Below are positions 24,138 to 33,346 of a stretch of 35,123 nt of DNA, piece after piece. Every line of letters begins with the position of its first letter. Positions within the stretch are counted from its first letter, which is position 1. This stretch comes from Cellulophaga baltica (GTDB lineage Bacteria > Bacteroidota > Bacteroidia > Flavobacteriales > Flavobacteriaceae). The stretch covers positions 1-35,123 of the forward strand of contig NZ_JAHKQN010000013.1 in NCBI RefSeq assembly GCF_018861125.1, read 5' to 3'. Position numbers and translations under genes: made by a program. A model generated the notes under the pieces. The model had not been told where the DNA came from, did not search any database, and was given only the letters and a program-made list of their open reading frames with translations.

Positions 24138-24310
24138 TATACATTTAATTTCATGCTAAAGATAAGAGCTAAAAGCATGCCATTTGTTTATAAAGATATA
24201 AATTCGACCAAATGAAATATTAAACTTTGCATAAAATTAAGGTTAAAGTTTACTAGAATACAGCTAAATATTAAAAGATAAATTAAATTTACAATACACC
24301 ATAAACCTGA

Positions 24311-24475
<165 letters not shown>

Positions 24476-24531
24476 TGGTTTTACGGCATGATTGTTGTGA
24501 TTAAAAAATAGTAACCCAATATGATAAGATT

Positions 24532-25104
24532 ATGAAATTGATTAAACTTTTTGCACTACCTGTGCTCACGCTTCTCTTTTTAAACTCATGTACATCTGTT
24601 CGCGTTTTAAGTGATTATGATACTAATGCTGATTTTAATTCATACAATACATATGCTTTCTATAAGACAGGTATTGACAAAGCTCAAATTTCTGATTTAG
24701 ACAAGAAACGAATTTTACGAGCTATTGAAGCCGAGATGGATTCTAGGGGTTTTAAAAAATCTGAAAAGCCTGATGTGCTTGTAAGCATTTTCACTAAAGA
24801 AAGAGAACAAGTTGATGTATACAACAATTACTGGGGCGGTGGTTTCGGTTGGGGTTGGAATCCTTATTTTTATGGTGGCCGTGGCCCACGTGGTATGGGA
24901 ATGTATGGAGGAAACCAAGTTAGCACAAGAACTGAGGGTTCTTTATATATAGATTTAATTGATGCTAATGATAAACAGCTAGTTTGGCAAGGTAAAGGTG
25001 AGGGTTCATTATACCAAACAAAAAACATTCAAAAGAAAGAAGAAAGAATAAATGAGTTTGTATTTGAAATTCTAAAGGCATATCCGCCACAAACTTCAAA
25101 TTAA
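24532..25104 (+). CDS. DUF4136 lipoprotein
   Basis: This 190-aa protein has a lipoprotein signal (lipobox LNSC, Cys20), followed by TSVRVLSDYDTNADFNSYNTYAF. The latter is the standard opening of DUF4136 proteins ('D-x-D-x-x-x-D-F-x-x-Y-x-T-Y-x-W/F'). The middle contains RAIEAEMDSRGFKKSEKPDVLVSI, then a Gly/Trp/Tyr-rich insert (NYWGGGFGWGWNPYFYGG). The C-terminal GSLYIDLIDANDKQLVWQGKG closes the domain. Family members are outer-membrane or periplasmic lipoproteins of unknown role. It ends at a strong terminator. Confidence is high for the family and nil for molecular function. Confidence 0.92.
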   Translation: MKLIKLFALPVLTLLFLNSCTSVRVLSDYDTNADFNSYNTYAFYKTGIDKAQISDLDKKRILRAIEAEMDSRGFKKSEKPDVLVSIFTKEREQVDVYNNYWGGGFGWGWNPYFYGGRGPRGMGMYGGNQVSTRTEGSLYIDLIDANDKQLVWQGKGEGSLYQTKNIQKKEERINEFVFEILKAYPPQTSN

Positions 25105-25112
25105 AAATACTT

Positions 25113-25139
25113 AAAAGCCCGTTAGTTAACGGGCTTTTT
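25113..25139 (+). terminator. Terminator after the DUF4136 gene
   Basis: AAAAGCCCGTTA / TAACGGGCTTTT with a 2-base loop is followed by T, 8 bases beyond the stop codon. Confidence 0.9.
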
Positions 25140-25189
25140 CTTTGTTAAACTTTAACTAAAAAACAAGACTAAAATTTTAATCAAAATAC

Positions 25190-25213
25190 ATTTTGAATAC
25201 ATTTATTCAAAAT
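25190..25213. promoter_or_regulatory. Inverted repeat upstream of the TlpA-like gene
   Basis: ATTTTGAAT and ATTCAAAAT form a perfect 9-bp inverted repeat around ACATTT, ending 12 bases before the ATG at 25226. Its position over the likely core promoter makes an operator plausible. TACATTTTG nearby is a one-base-off -7 element. Confidence 0.35.
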
Positions 25214-25225
25214 ATATAAAAGCTT

Positions 25226-25768
25226 ATGATTAAATATTATTTGGTCTCTCTTTCCCTTATCACATTATTACTTACTTCTTGTAATGATTCTGCTAAGAAA
25301 CAACAACAACAACAACCAGAAGCTACTCCTACTCAAGTTGTCGAGGACATAAAAGTCTATAATTATGATGGTTTAGATCCTTTACTTCATAAAAATGATG
25401 ACACTACATATATCATTAACTTTTGGGCAACATGGTGTGCACCGTGTGTAAAAGAATTACCTCATTTTCAAGAATATTATGAACAACATAATCACGAAAA
25501 AATGAAAATGATTATGGTAAGTATGGATGACCCTAAAGACATTACTTCGAAAATTACACCTTTTATTGAAAAGAAAAATTTACAGCAAGAAGTTATCATA
25601 TTAGATGACCCAGATGCTAATACATGGATTGATAAAATTAACCCTAATTGGTCTGGCGCGCTACCTTTTACTATTATCTACAATAAAAATAAACGTGCTT
25701 ATTTTGATACTCCTTTTAATAGTTATGAAGAATTAGAAAAAGCTGTTCAACAAACAATTAAACAATAA
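25226..25768 (+). CDS. TlpA-like thiol-disulfide oxidoreductase lipoprotein
   Basis: This 180-aa protein has a lipobox LTSC (Cys19) and then a Gln-run linker. The thioredoxin-fold domain has the active site WCAPC (70-74) in INFWATWCAPCVKELPHFQ. The cis-Pro-containing segment GALPFTIIYNKNKRAYFD is near the C-terminus, as expected for TlpA/ResA proteins. It is likely anchored at the periplasmic face and reduces disulfides in envelope proteins or cytochrome c assembly substrates; which one is not shown by context. The next gene, 15 bases downstream, is another thioredoxin-fold lipoprotein, so the two form an operon for periplasmic thiol redox. Confidence 0.9.
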   Translation: MIKYYLVSLSLITLLLTSCNDSAKKQQQQQPEATPTQVVEDIKVYNYDGLDPLLHKNDDTTYIINFWATWCAPCVKELPHFQEYYEQHNHEKMKMIMVSMDDPKDITSKITPFIEKKNLQQEVIILDDPDANTWIDKINPNWSGALPFTIIYNKNKRAYFDTPFNSYEELEKAVQQTIKQ

Positions 25769-25783
25769 ATAAATACCTTAAAT

Positions 25784-26572
25784 ATGAATAATTATAACTT
25801 ACGTTTTGTAAAAAGATATGCATTTGCTCTTGCTCTGCTTAGCTTTTTATCTTTTTCAGTAGTTGCTTGTAAAGACAAAAAAGAAAATGCAACAGCTTCC
25901 GAACAAACAACAAATGAAGATGGTCAATCTGATAAAATGAGTCCTCCTCCAGGAGATCATAAAGGCCCACCTCCAGGTGATAGAAAAGGACCGCCAAAAG
26001 GTGGTGGTGGATCACCAATACAAACTAAAACTTTAGACGAAATTGGTGGCTACAAAATTGGAGATACAGCTACCGATTTTGAACTTAAAAATATTGATGG
26101 TGAGACAGTTTCTTTAAGTGATTATAAAGATGCTAAAGGTTATGTTGTTGTTTTTACATGCAACGAATGCCCGTTTGCTAAAATGTACGAAGAGCGTTTA
26201 ATTGCATTAAACAATACTTATAGCCCAAAAGGATATCCTGTTATAGCCATAAACGCTAACAACCCTGAAGATCACAAAGGTGAAAGCTATGAAGATATGC
26301 GGGCTAGAGCTAAAGAAAAAGGATTTACTTTCCCATATTTAGTTGATGAAGGTCAAAAAATTCAACCTTTATACGGTGCTGTTAGAACTCCTCATGTTTT
26401 CTTATTAGATGGTGATATGAAAGTACAATACATTGGTGCTATTGACGATAACTCTAGATCTGCTGAAAATGTAAAAACTAAATATGTTGAAGATGCTATT
26501 GCAGCATTAGAGAAAGGCGAAAAACCAAACCCTAATTACACAAAGGCTATTGGTTGCCCAATTGTACATTAA
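25784..26572 (+). CDS. Peroxiredoxin-like thioredoxin-fold lipoprotein
   Basis: This 262-aa protein has a lipoprotein signal (Cys29 in VVACKDKK). An acidic/Pro-Gly linker (about 50-77) carries near-repeats PPPGDHKG and PPPGDRKG. An AhpC/TSA-type domain follows (about 90-245), with GDTATDFELKNIDGETVSLSDYKD and the active-site segment VVFTCNECPFAKMYEERL (C126, C129). A further Cys near the end (C258 in AIGCPIVH) is typical of the PRX_like1 group, in which a C-terminal Cys is conserved. It probably reduces peroxides or disulfides in the periplasm, perhaps using the TlpA-like protein encoded 15 bases upstream. A bidirectional terminator follows directly. Confidence 0.88.
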   Translation: MNNYNLRFVKRYAFALALLSFLSFSVVACKDKKENATASEQTTNEDGQSDKMSPPPGDHKGPPPGDRKGPPKGGGGSPIQTKTLDEIGGYKIGDTATDFELKNIDGETVSLSDYKDAKGYVVVFTCNECPFAKMYEERLIALNNTYSPKGYPVIAINANNPEDHKGESYEDMRARAKEKGFTFPYLVDEGQKIQPLYGAVRTPHVFLLDGDMKVQYIGAIDDNSRSAENVKTKYVEDAIAALEKGEKPNPNYTKAIGCPIVH

Positions 26573-26590
26573 GAAAAAGATTTAAACACA

Positions 26591-26625
26591 AAAAAGCCTG
26601 AATTTAATTAATTCAGGCTTTTTTA
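26591..26625. terminator. Bidirectional terminator after the peroxiredoxin-like gene
   Basis: AAAAAGCCTGAATT / AATTCAGGCTTTTT with a 5-base loop has A/T tracts at both ends. It separates the redox operon (plus) from a convergent small minus-strand gene. Confidence 0.85.
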
Positions 26626-26660
26626 TTTATTTAAAAATAAGATAGTAGGTATTTCTTATT

Positions 26661-26825
26661 TTAATACTGATTACTATAGGAAACGGTTGTTACTTCTTGC
26701 CCTTGTTCATTTTCAATAGTTATTAAGTTATCTTGGCTTGAATTAGAATCATCAGTTACTGCATATACTGCACATGAAACTACTAAAACAGTGAAATAAA
26801 TTATACTTTTTGCTTTTTGTGACAT
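26661..26825 (-). CDS. Small single-pass membrane protein, 54 aa
   Basis: This ORF starts MSQKAKSIIYFTVLVV, then SCAVYAVTDDSNSSQD, and ends VTTVSYSNQY. One hydrophobic segment (about 8-23) follows a basic N-terminus, and a polar Asn/Gln/Glu tail follows. It shares MSxKxxSxIYxxVxxxxCAxY with the 59-aa protein at 16390, the best evidence that both are real genes. A near -7 element TATCTTTA lies at 26850-26857 on the same strand. Function is unknown. It stands 184 bases beyond the DUF4230 gene, a gap in which I see nothing else. Confidence 0.65.
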   Translation of the reverse strand: MSQKAKSIIYFTVLVVSCAVYAVTDDSNSSQDNLITIENEQGQEVTTVSYSNQY

Positions 26826-27009
26826 AATCTGGAGATTTTAATTTCATTTTAAAGATAAAATTATAAATCACCCACTTTCATAAAATGTTGCGAACTCACA
26901 TTTTTTGTATGTGAAATAAAATCATGTTGCATTTCATCGATAAAACCGAAAATATAAAATTACAAAGGCTTTAAATTTTATAAATAACTTGTAATTACGA
27001 GTAAATTAA

Positions 27010-27621
27010 TTAGTCTTTAATTAAAGTAGAAAAATTATCTTCAACCACATTTCCATTATATTCTAAAGTCCACCCCATAGAATTTGTAAGAATGTAAAAT
27101 TTAGATAATTCACTTAATAATCGGTTTTGTGCATTCGTTATTAATGTAGATTGCTCTACTTTTTTTAATAATGATGCACGAACGTTTTTCTTTATTTTAT
27201 TATAGTCATTTGCGTTAAACTGATTTAAATAATCAGCAGTAACATCATAATATTCAAAATCAGGATTTAATTTTATTTCTGGTTCAGGAATACTTTTTAT
27301 AATTAAGGTTTTTGATGCTTCATCAATCTGAAAATCAATCTTACTTAAATCATAGGCAACTGTTACATCTGCATTAACGACAACTAATGCTTTTTTTTGA
27401 GCTGTAATTAAAGGTCCAAAAAGCTGTTGAGAATCTTTATAATTGTAAACCTCAGCAAAATGACCTTCAGTAACTACTAGTTTTGATACATTATCTATTT
27501 GTTGCTGAATTAACATTGAGTTTTCTTCAAGTATTGATTTGTCTTTTGATGTTTCGCTACAAGATTTATAAATAAAGACAAATGCTAAAGTTACTACTGC
27601 GCCTATAATTATATTTTTCAT
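27010..27621 (-). CDS. DUF4230 membrane-anchored protein
   Basis: This 203-aa protein has an N-terminal membrane anchor (about 4-19; IIIGAVVTLAFVFIYK). The DUF4230 body follows: LVVTEGHFAEVYNYKD, KKALVVVNADVTVAYDLSKIDFQIDE, then LIIKSIPEPEIKLNPDFEYYDV. The strongly conserved 'A-x-V-x-y-D-L-s-k' and 'i-x-i-P-x-P-e-i' elements identify the family. Its function is unknown; it is presumably periplasmic with a single anchor. It starts within the ATGA overlap with the GSCFA gene and is therefore translationally coupled to it. It lacks any catalytic signature. Confidence 0.9.
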   Translation of the reverse strand: MKNIIIGAVVTLAFVFIYKSCSETSKDKSILEENSMLIQQQIDNVSKLVVTEGHFAEVYNYKDSQQLFGPLITAQKKALVVVNADVTVAYDLSKIDFQIDEASKTLIIKSIPEPEIKLNPDFEYYDVTADYLNQFNANDYNKIKKNVRASLLKKVEQSTLITNAQNRLLSELSKFYILTNSMGWTLEYNGNVVEDNFSTLIKD

Positions 27622-28568
27622 GCTTCAAATTTCATAAATGGATATACTTTCTGAATACGAGTAATTTTAACACCAAGCTTTTTTAAAAATTTTTGATGTT
27701 GTTCTGAAACAGCATTAAAAGGCCTATGTGCTATACTTTTTTGAATTATATCTACTTCATTAATTACATCTAAAACTAAGGGATTAATCCAAACATTTTT
27801 GAACTTTTCCCAAATATAATTGACTGCAATTGAATTTGGATGCACCATATCATCAGCATAAAAGCGATAATCACGAAGTTCATCCATCATAATCTCATAA
27901 CTAGGAAAATATGAAATAGCCTCTTGTTTTACTATTTGATGAATTGCAGTTAATAAATGTGCTTTACTATGTTGGTTCTCAACAAACCCATCTTTTATAT
28001 GTCTTACTGGTGATACTGTAAACACAAATTGCGCATCAGGGTTAATAGATTGTATTAAGGTAACAATACTATTTAGACTTTCTTGTATTGTAGCCCCAGA
28101 GAGTAGTTCTTTCGTAAATTCTTTCTGAGGTACTTTATGGCAGTTTGCCACTAAAGCCTTGGTTGTTTTAAATCGATACACCCAAGCTGTACCTAAAGTG
28201 ATAAGAATATGTGACGCTTTTTTAATTTGCTGAAGGGTTACTTCTAATGCAGTATTTAAATTATTTAATAATTCTTCTTTTGAATTTGCTGAAAGGTTAG
28301 AATGTGCATCATAACATTGCCAACGCTCATTTAAATAAAATACATCTTCACTCGTATATGTATTTTCATAAATAGCCCTTGTAACTAATGTTTCAATTGC
28401 CTTAGGATTAAATAAAATTCCAAATGGGTTTTGTACTGACTGAAACTTAAAATAAGAAAACTTATCTCCAATATTTTCTACAAAACAAGAACCTAACATT
28501 AATAATTGACTGTTGTAATCAATTTGATTATTTGCTTTAGCTAGAGGAATTATTGTTTGAAGTTTCAT
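27618..28568 (-). CDS. GSCFA-domain SGNH-like protein
   Basis: This 316-aa protein contains the family-naming motif as GSCFV (residues 26-30; the consensus is GSCFA), in which Ser27 would be the nucleophile of an SGNH-type hydrolase. Further blocks are QNPFGILFNPKAI (46-58), LITLGTAWVYR (122-132), NCHKVP (142-147), FTVSPVRH (183-190) and YADDMVHPNSIAVNYIWEKF (237-256, with D240 and H243 as the usual acidic/His pair). The expected activity is ester hydrolysis or acyl transfer, but no substrate is known. No signal peptide is seen. It has its own promoter inside the alaS terminator and overlaps the DUF4230 gene by 4 bases. Confidence 0.93.
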   Translation of the reverse strand: MKLQTIIPLAKANNQIDYNSQLLMLGSCFVENIGDKFSYFKFQSVQNPFGILFNPKAIETLVTRAIYENTYTSEDVFYLNERWQCYDAHSNLSANSKEELLNNLNTALEVTLQQIKKASHILITLGTAWVYRFKTTKALVANCHKVPQKEFTKELLSGATIQESLNSIVTLIQSINPDAQFVFTVSPVRHIKDGFVENQHSKAHLLTAIHQIVKQEAISYFPSYEIMMDELRDYRFYADDMVHPNSIAVNYIWEKFKNVWINPLVLDVINEVDIIQKSIAHRPFNAVSEQHQKFLKKLGVKITRIQKVYPFMKFEA

Positions 28569-28579
28569 ATTTATAAATT

Positions 28580-28630
28580 AAAAAGACTTAATACGGCATC
28601 TTTTTCAAAGATACAATACTAAGTCTTTTT
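28580..28630 (-). terminator. alaS terminator hairpin
   Basis: Outer arms AAAAAGACTTA and TAAGTCTTTTT (11 bp) enclose a 29-base interior with a smaller hairpin ATCTTT-TTC-AAAGAT near its middle. On the minus strand it begins 17 bases after the alaS stop and ends in T residues. It contains the -7 element of the next gene. Confidence 0.65.
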
Positions 28631-28635
28631 ACAAA
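28606..28635 (-). promoter_or_regulatory. GSCFA/DUF4230 operon promoter (TTTG-N18-TATCTTTG)
   Basis: On the minus strand TTTG (28632-28635) and a perfect TATCTTTG (28606-28613) are 18 bases apart, the best match to the Bacteroidota consensus in this window. Initiation near 28600 would give a leader of about 30 bases to the GSCFA ATG. It lies inside the alaS terminator hairpin. Confidence 0.75.
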
Positions 28636-28647
28636 TACTATTAAAAA

Positions 28648-31260
28648 CTACAAGTAAGCTTTCGCATTTGCGATAGCTTCATCAATACCTGCTGGGTTCT
28701 TACCACCTGCAGTCGCGAAGAACGGTTGGCCACCGCCACCACCTTGTATATATTTACCTAATTCACGAACTACAGTTACAGCACTCATCTCTTTACTTGC
28801 AACAAGCTCTTTAGATACATAACATGATAGTATTGCTTTACCATTATTTTCAGAAGCTAATAACAAGAATAAATTATCTTTATTACCTCCCATTTCAAAT
28901 GATAAATCTTTAATACCACCAGCATCTAAATCTACTTTTTTAGCCAAAAAGTCTATTCCATTGATTGTTTCAATCTCATTGAGCAAATCACCCTTTAAGT
29001 TTTTTGCTTTATCTTTTAGTAAAGCTTCAATCTCTTTTTTAAGCTTAGCATTCTCTTCTTGTAATGAAGTAACTGACTTTAGGGGGTCTTTTGTGTTATT
29101 TAAAATATTTTTAACTTCAGAAAGTGTTTGGTCATTTTCTGTATAAAAATCTTTAACTGCATCTGAAGTAATCGCTTCAATTCTACGAATACCTGACGCT
29201 ACTGCTCCTTCTGATTTTATTTTAAAATGCCAGATATCTCCTGTATTTTTAACATGAGTACCGCCACATAGTTCTATTGATTTTCCAAAACGTATTGTGC
29301 GAACAGCATCTCCATATTTTTCACCAAATAATGCCATGGCACCTTCTTCAACTGCTTGTTCCATTGGCAAATTTCTACCTTCTTCTAATGGCAAATTACC
29401 ATCTATTCTTGCATTTACAAATTGCTCAACTTCTTTTAATTGATCTGCTGTTACTTTTGAGAAGTGAGAAAAATCAAAACGTAAATATTTAGAATGTACC
29501 GCAGAACCTTTTTGCTCTACATGCGTGCCTAATATTTCACGTAGTGCTTGATGTAACAAGTGCGTAGCAGTATGGTTTGCTTCGGTTCTTCTACGTTGTT
29601 TTTCATCAACTACAGCTTTAAATGTTTCTGCAGTATTGTTTGGCAAGTTTTTAGTGATATGAATAATTTCATTATTCTCTTTTTTAGTATCAAGCACATA
29701 AACAACATCACCGTTTGATTGCTCTAAATACCCTTTATCACCAACTTGACCACCACCTTCTGCATAAAAAGGCGTTAAATTAAATACCAATTGAAATTGC
29801 TCTCCGTCTTTTTTAGAAGTAACTTTTCTGTACTTAACTATTTTTACATTAGCCGATAATAGATCATAACCAACAAATTCTTGTTCAGAATCATTTAGTA
29901 AAATAGTCCAATCATCTTTTGATACTTCTGATGCAGAACGCGAACGATTTTTCTGTTCTTGCATTGCAATATCAAAACCTTTTTCATCTAAATCAAAACC
30001 TCTTTCACTTAAAATAAGAGCTGTTAAATCTATCGGAAAACCATATGTATCATAAAGTTCAAATGCTTTACGGCCATCAACTTGTTTTCCTTTTGTATTA
30101 GCAATAATAGAATCTAACAACACTAAACCTTGGTCTAAGGTTTTTAAGAAAGAATTCTCTTCTTCTTTAATTACATTCTCAATAAGTTGTTTTTGACTCT
30201 TTAATTCCGGAAAAGCCTCACCCATTGTATTGCAAAGTACTTCTACCAAACGATACATAAAAGGCTCTTTTGTATCTAAAAATGTAAAACCGTAACGTAT
30301 AGCTCTACGCAATATTCTACGTATTACATAACCTGCACCTGTATTACTTGGCAACTGACCATCTGCAATTGAAAAAGCTACTGCTCTAATATGATCGGCA
30401 ATTACTCTAATTGCAATATTTATTTTTTCATCTTTACCGTAAGTACCATTGGTAATGGTTTCAATCTCTCTAATAATTGGTGTAAATACATCAGTATCAT
30501 AATTAGATTGTACATTTTGCATTACCATACACAAACGCTCAAAACCCATACCTGTATCAACATGCTTTGCTGGTAAAGGTTCTAATGATCCGTTTGCTTT
30601 ACGGTTGTATTGCATAAATACCAGGTTCCATATTTCCACCACTTGTGGGTGATCCATATTTACTAATGAAGCGCCTGATACTTTTTCTTTTTCTTCAATA
30701 GAACGAATATCTACGTGAATTTCAGAACAAGGCCCGCATGGCCCTTGATCACCCATTTCCCAAAAGTTATCTTTTTTGTTGCCAAAAAGAATTTGAGATT
30801 CTGGTACTATTTTTTTCCAAAGTTCTAAAGCCTCTGAATCTTGCTCTAACTGATCCGCATCTTTACTACCCTCAAAAATGGTAACATACAGACTATCTTT
30901 GTCAATTTTACAAACCTCAGTTAAAAACTCCCAACTCCAAGCAATAGCATCTTCTTTAAAATAATCACCAAAACTCCAGTTACCTAGCATTTCAAACATG
31001 GTATGGTGGTAGGTGTCTTTACCAACTTCCTCTAAATCGTTATGTTTACCACTTACACGCAAACACTTTTGACTATCAGCTACACGAGTAGATTTAGGCA
31101 CCGTATTACCCAAAAAGAACTCTTTAAACTGGTTCATCCCAGCATTAGTGAACATTAATGTAGGGTCATCTTTTATAACCATAGGTGCAGAAGCAACAAT
31201 TTTATGACCTTTCCCTATGAAAAAATCTAAAAATTTTGAGCGTATTTCTTGAGATTTCAT
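28648..31260 (-). CDS. alaS: Alanyl-tRNA synthetase
   Basis: This 870-aa class II enzyme charges tRNA-Ala. The N-terminal catalytic core shows [49 protein letters not shown] and [14 protein letters not shown]. The editing domain carries the zinc ligands H563 and H567 (NHTATHLLH) and C665 and H669 (CGGTHV). The C-Ala (DHHA1-like) domain ends with [20 protein letters not shown]. Both aminoacylation and Ser/Gly-editing sites look intact. Length is normal. It is transcribed divergently from the M23 peptidase gene. No near-consensus promoter is clear on its side of the 150-base gap. Confidence 0.98.
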   Translation of the reverse strand: MKSQEIRSKFLDFFIGKGHKIVASAPMVIKDDPTLMFTNAGMNQFKEFFLGNTVPKSTRVADSQKCLRVSGKHNDLEEVGKDTYHHTMFEMLGNWSFGDYFKEDAIAWSWEFLTEVCKIDKDSLYVTIFEGSKDADQLEQDSEALELWKKIVPESQILFGNKKDNFWEMGDQGPCGPCSEIHVDIRSIEEKEKVSGASLVNMDHPQVVEIWNLVFMQYNRKANGSLEPLPAKHVDTGMGFERLCMVMQNVQSNYDTDVFTPIIREIETITNGTYGKDEKINIAIRVIADHIRAVAFSIADGQLPSNTGAGYVIRRILRRAIRYGFTFLDTKEPFMYRLVEVLCNTMGEAFPELKSQKQLIENVIKEEENSFLKTLDQGLVLLDSIIANTKGKQVDGRKAFELYDTYGFPIDLTALILSERGFDLDEKGFDIAMQEQKNRSRSASEVSKDDWTILLNDSEQEFVGYDLLSANVKIVKYRKVTSKKDGEQFQLVFNLTPFYAEGGGQVGDKGYLEQSNGDVVYVLDTKKENNEIIHITKNLPNNTAETFKAVVDEKQRRRTEANHTATHLLHQALREILGTHVEQKGSAVHSKYLRFDFSHFSKVTADQLKEVEQFVNARIDGNLPLEEGRNLPMEQAVEEGAMALFGEKYGDAVRTIRFGKSIELCGGTHVKNTGDIWHFKIKSEGAVASGIRRIEAITSDAVKDFYTENDQTLSEVKNILNNTKDPLKSVTSLQEENAKLKKEIEALLKDKAKNLKGDLLNEIETINGIDFLAKKVDLDAGGIKDLSFEMGGNKDNLFLLLASENNGKAILSCYVSKELVASKEMSAVTVVRELGKYIQGGGGGQPFFATAGGKNPAGIDEAIANAKAYL

Positions 31261-31355
31261 TCTTTTGTTTTTATTGTTACTTGCCTAACTACATATATAA
31301 CACCCTAAAAAACATAAGGTTTTTATAATTTTAACTAATTCTGCAAAACAATTTT

Positions 31356-31363
31356 TATATTTG
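31356..31363 (+). promoter_or_regulatory. -7 element (TATATTTG) of the M23-LemA operon
   Basis: TATATTTG is an exact -7 consensus, 47 bases before the ATG at 31411. The -33 region has only T-rich near matches. It would drive the five-gene operon from the M23 gene to the second TPM gene. Confidence 0.45.
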
Positions 31364-31410
31364 TTTATTAACTTAATTTTTAAAGCACAAAAATAGGATA
31401 AAATCCATTT

Positions 31411-32388
31411 ATGTCTAAAGTAAAATATTATTACGATCCAGATACTTTATCGTATCGAAAAATAGAAGCCCAAAAATCTAAAAAATATAGGAATATAGGC
31501 CTATTTTTATTAGGCTCTTTTTTATTCGGTTTACTTGGCCTTACTATTCTTTTGAATACTACTATAATAAATACTCCAAAAGAATTATCACTACAGCGCG
31601 AAGTTAAAAACTACGAATTACAATTTGAGCTTTTAAATAGAAAAATGATGCAAGTTGAAGAAGTACTTGCAAATATTGAAGATAGAGATAACAATATATA
31701 CCGTTTGTATTTTGAGGCAAACCCAATACCTGAAGAACAACGTAAAGCTGGTTTTGGTGGTATTAACCGTTACAAATCATTAGAAGGTTTTAATAATTCT
31801 GATATGATTGTCGCTACTACAAAGCGAATGGACATTATTCAGAAAGAAATGGTAATTCAATCGAAATCATTAGATGAAATTACTAAGCTTGCTAAAGAAA
31901 AAGAAAAACTACTAGCTGCTATACCTGCTATACAGCCTGTTAAAAATGAAGATTTAAAACGTATGGCTTCTGGTTATGGCTGGCGTTCTGACCCATTTAC
32001 AAAAGCTAAAAAAATGCACTGGGGAATGGATTTTAGTTCTCCTAAAGGAACACCTATTTACGCAACTGGTGACGGGAAAGTTACTCGAGCAGATAGTAAT
32101 TCTTCAGGATATGGAAATCATATTCGAATAGACCATGGTTTTGGCTATGTGAGTTTATATGCCCATTTAAGCAAATACAATGTTACTTCTGGCAGAAGAG
32201 TAAAACGTGGTGATTTAATTGGTTTTGTAGGTAGCACTGGTAGGTCTCAAGGGCCACACCTACATTATGAAATTTTTAAAGACGGCGAACGAGTTAATCC
32301 TATTAATTTCTATTACGGAAGTTTATCTGCCGAAGAGTTTGATAACATGCTGAAAACAGCTTCTCAAGAAAATCAATCATTAGATTAA
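31411..32388 (+). CDS. M23-family metallopeptidase, membrane-anchored
   Basis: This 325-aa protein has a cytosolic N-terminus (MSKVKYYYDPDTLSYRKIEA) and one transmembrane helix (about 29-53). A coiled-coil-like stretch follows (about 57-170). The C-terminal LytM/M23 domain (about 185-300) has zinc ligands H203 and D207 (HWGMDFSSPKGTPIYATGDG) and H285 of HLHYE (H283-L-H285), with H252 in YAHLSK. All active-site positions are present, so it should cut peptidoglycan cross-bridge peptides in the periplasm, unlike degenerate EnvC-type activators. Its stop overlaps the next gene by one base (TAATG), so translation is coupled. It is divergent from alaS. Confidence 0.94.
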   Translation: MSKVKYYYDPDTLSYRKIEAQKSKKYRNIGLFLLGSFLFGLLGLTILLNTTIINTPKELSLQREVKNYELQFELLNRKMMQVEEVLANIEDRDNNIYRLYFEANPIPEEQRKAGFGGINRYKSLEGFNNSDMIVATTKRMDIIQKEMVIQSKSLDEITKLAKEKEKLLAAIPAIQPVKNEDLKRMASGYGWRSDPFTKAKKMHWGMDFSSPKGTPIYATGDGKVTRADSNSSGYGNHIRIDHGFGYVSLYAHLSKYNVTSGRRVKRGDLIGFVGSTGRSQGPHLHYEIFKDGERVNPINFYYGSLSAEEFDNMLKTASQENQSLD

Positions 32389-32717
32389 TGCATATAGATC
32401 TCCCTGAAAAAAGATATTATGGTATAGGCGAAATTGCGAAAGCTTTTAACGTAAATACGTCATTGATTAGATTCTGGGAAAAGGAATTTGACGTATTGCA
32501 GCCTAAAAAAAATGCTAAAGGAAACCGTAAGTTCACACCTCAAGATGTGAAAAACTTACAGCTTATTTATCACTTGGTAAAAGAGCGTGGTTTTACTTTA
32601 GATGGTGCTAAAACTCACCTAAAAGAAAGTAAAAGCCAAACATTATCTACTTTTGATATTATTCAAAAATTAGAAGGTGTCAAAGCTGAACTTATTAAAA
32701 TAAAAAATCAACTATAA
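32388..32717 (+). CDS. MerR-family transcriptional regulator, short
   Basis: This 109-aa protein is little more than a MerR winged-helix DNA-binding domain: YYGIGEIAKAFNVNTSLIRFWEKEF, then KFTPQDVKNLQLIYHLVKERG and FTLDGAKTHLKESK. A short helical tail (IQKLEGVKAELIKIKNQL) probably dimerises it. It has no ligand-binding domain and no metal-binding cysteines. Its start codon overlaps the M23 stop (TAATG), and LemA begins 18 bases downstream, so it may regulate this envelope operon. Regulation by it is inferred from position only. The target operator cannot be assigned. Confidence 0.93.
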   Translation: MHIDLPEKRYYGIGEIAKAFNVNTSLIRFWEKEFDVLQPKKNAKGNRKFTPQDVKNLQLIYHLVKERGFTLDGAKTHLKESKSQTLSTFDIIQKLEGVKAELIKIKNQL

Positions 32718-32735
32718 CTATAAATAAACATTAAA

Positions 32736-33335
32736 ATGAAAAAAGGATTAATCGCGGTTATTGCTATTGTGGGCATAATTGCAATTTTAGGAATTTGGTA
32801 CGTAAATACAAGCAATGGATTAGTAGAAATGGAAGGTCAAGCAACTAAGCAATGGGCAAATGTTGAAAGTTCTTACCAACGTAGAAGTGATTTAATTGGC
32901 AATCTAGTAAAAACAGTACAAGGTGCCGCTGATTTTGAAAAAGGGACTCTAACTGATGTTATTGAAGCACGTGCTAAAGCAACATCAACATCAATAAATG
33001 CAAATGATTTAACTCCTGAAAAAATGGAAGCTTTTCAGCAAGCACAAAGTGGGCTTACAGGTGCATTAAGTAAATTAATGGTAGTCGTTGAACGTTATCC
33101 TGATTTAAAAGCAAACCAAAATTTTCTTGAATTACAATCACAAATAGAGGGTACTGAAAATAGAATTAACGTAGAAAGAAATCGATTTAACGATTTAGCT
33201 GGTGATTACAATATTAAAATAAAGAAAATGCCTACTAACATTATTGCTGCTCTTGGTGGTTTTGATGCCATGTCATTATTTAGTTCAAATGCAGGTGCTG
33301 AAAATGCTCCTGACGTGAATTTTGATTTCAACTAA
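32736..33335 (+). CDS. LemA family protein
   Basis: This 199-aa protein has an N-terminal membrane anchor (about 4-24; GLIAVIAIVGIIAILGIWYV), then the four-helix LemA domain. Its typical segments are KQWANVESSYQRRSDLIGNL, LVKTVQGAADFEKGTLTDV, LTGALSKLMVVVERYPDLKA and NQNFLELQSQIEGTENRINV, ending in a short tail. LemA proteins are membrane-associated with unknown biochemical activity and are commonly found next to TPM-domain proteins, as here. All family signatures are intact. Spacing (18 bases before, 11 after) places it in the middle of the operon. Confidence 0.97.
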   Translation: MKKGLIAVIAIVGIIAILGIWYVNTSNGLVEMEGQATKQWANVESSYQRRSDLIGNLVKTVQGAADFEKGTLTDVIEARAKATSTSINANDLTPEKMEAFQQAQSGLTGALSKLMVVVERYPDLKANQNFLELQSQIEGTENRINVERNRFNDLAGDYNIKIKKMPTNIIAALGGFDAMSLFSSNAGAENAPDVNFDFN

Positions 33336-33346
33336 AATTTACACCA

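Noticed and set aside
25317-25340. Gln-codon run in the TlpA-like gene as a possible slippery repeat
   Set aside because: The CAA repeats encode a flexible linker after the lipidated Cys and the frame is intact; no evidence of phase variation.
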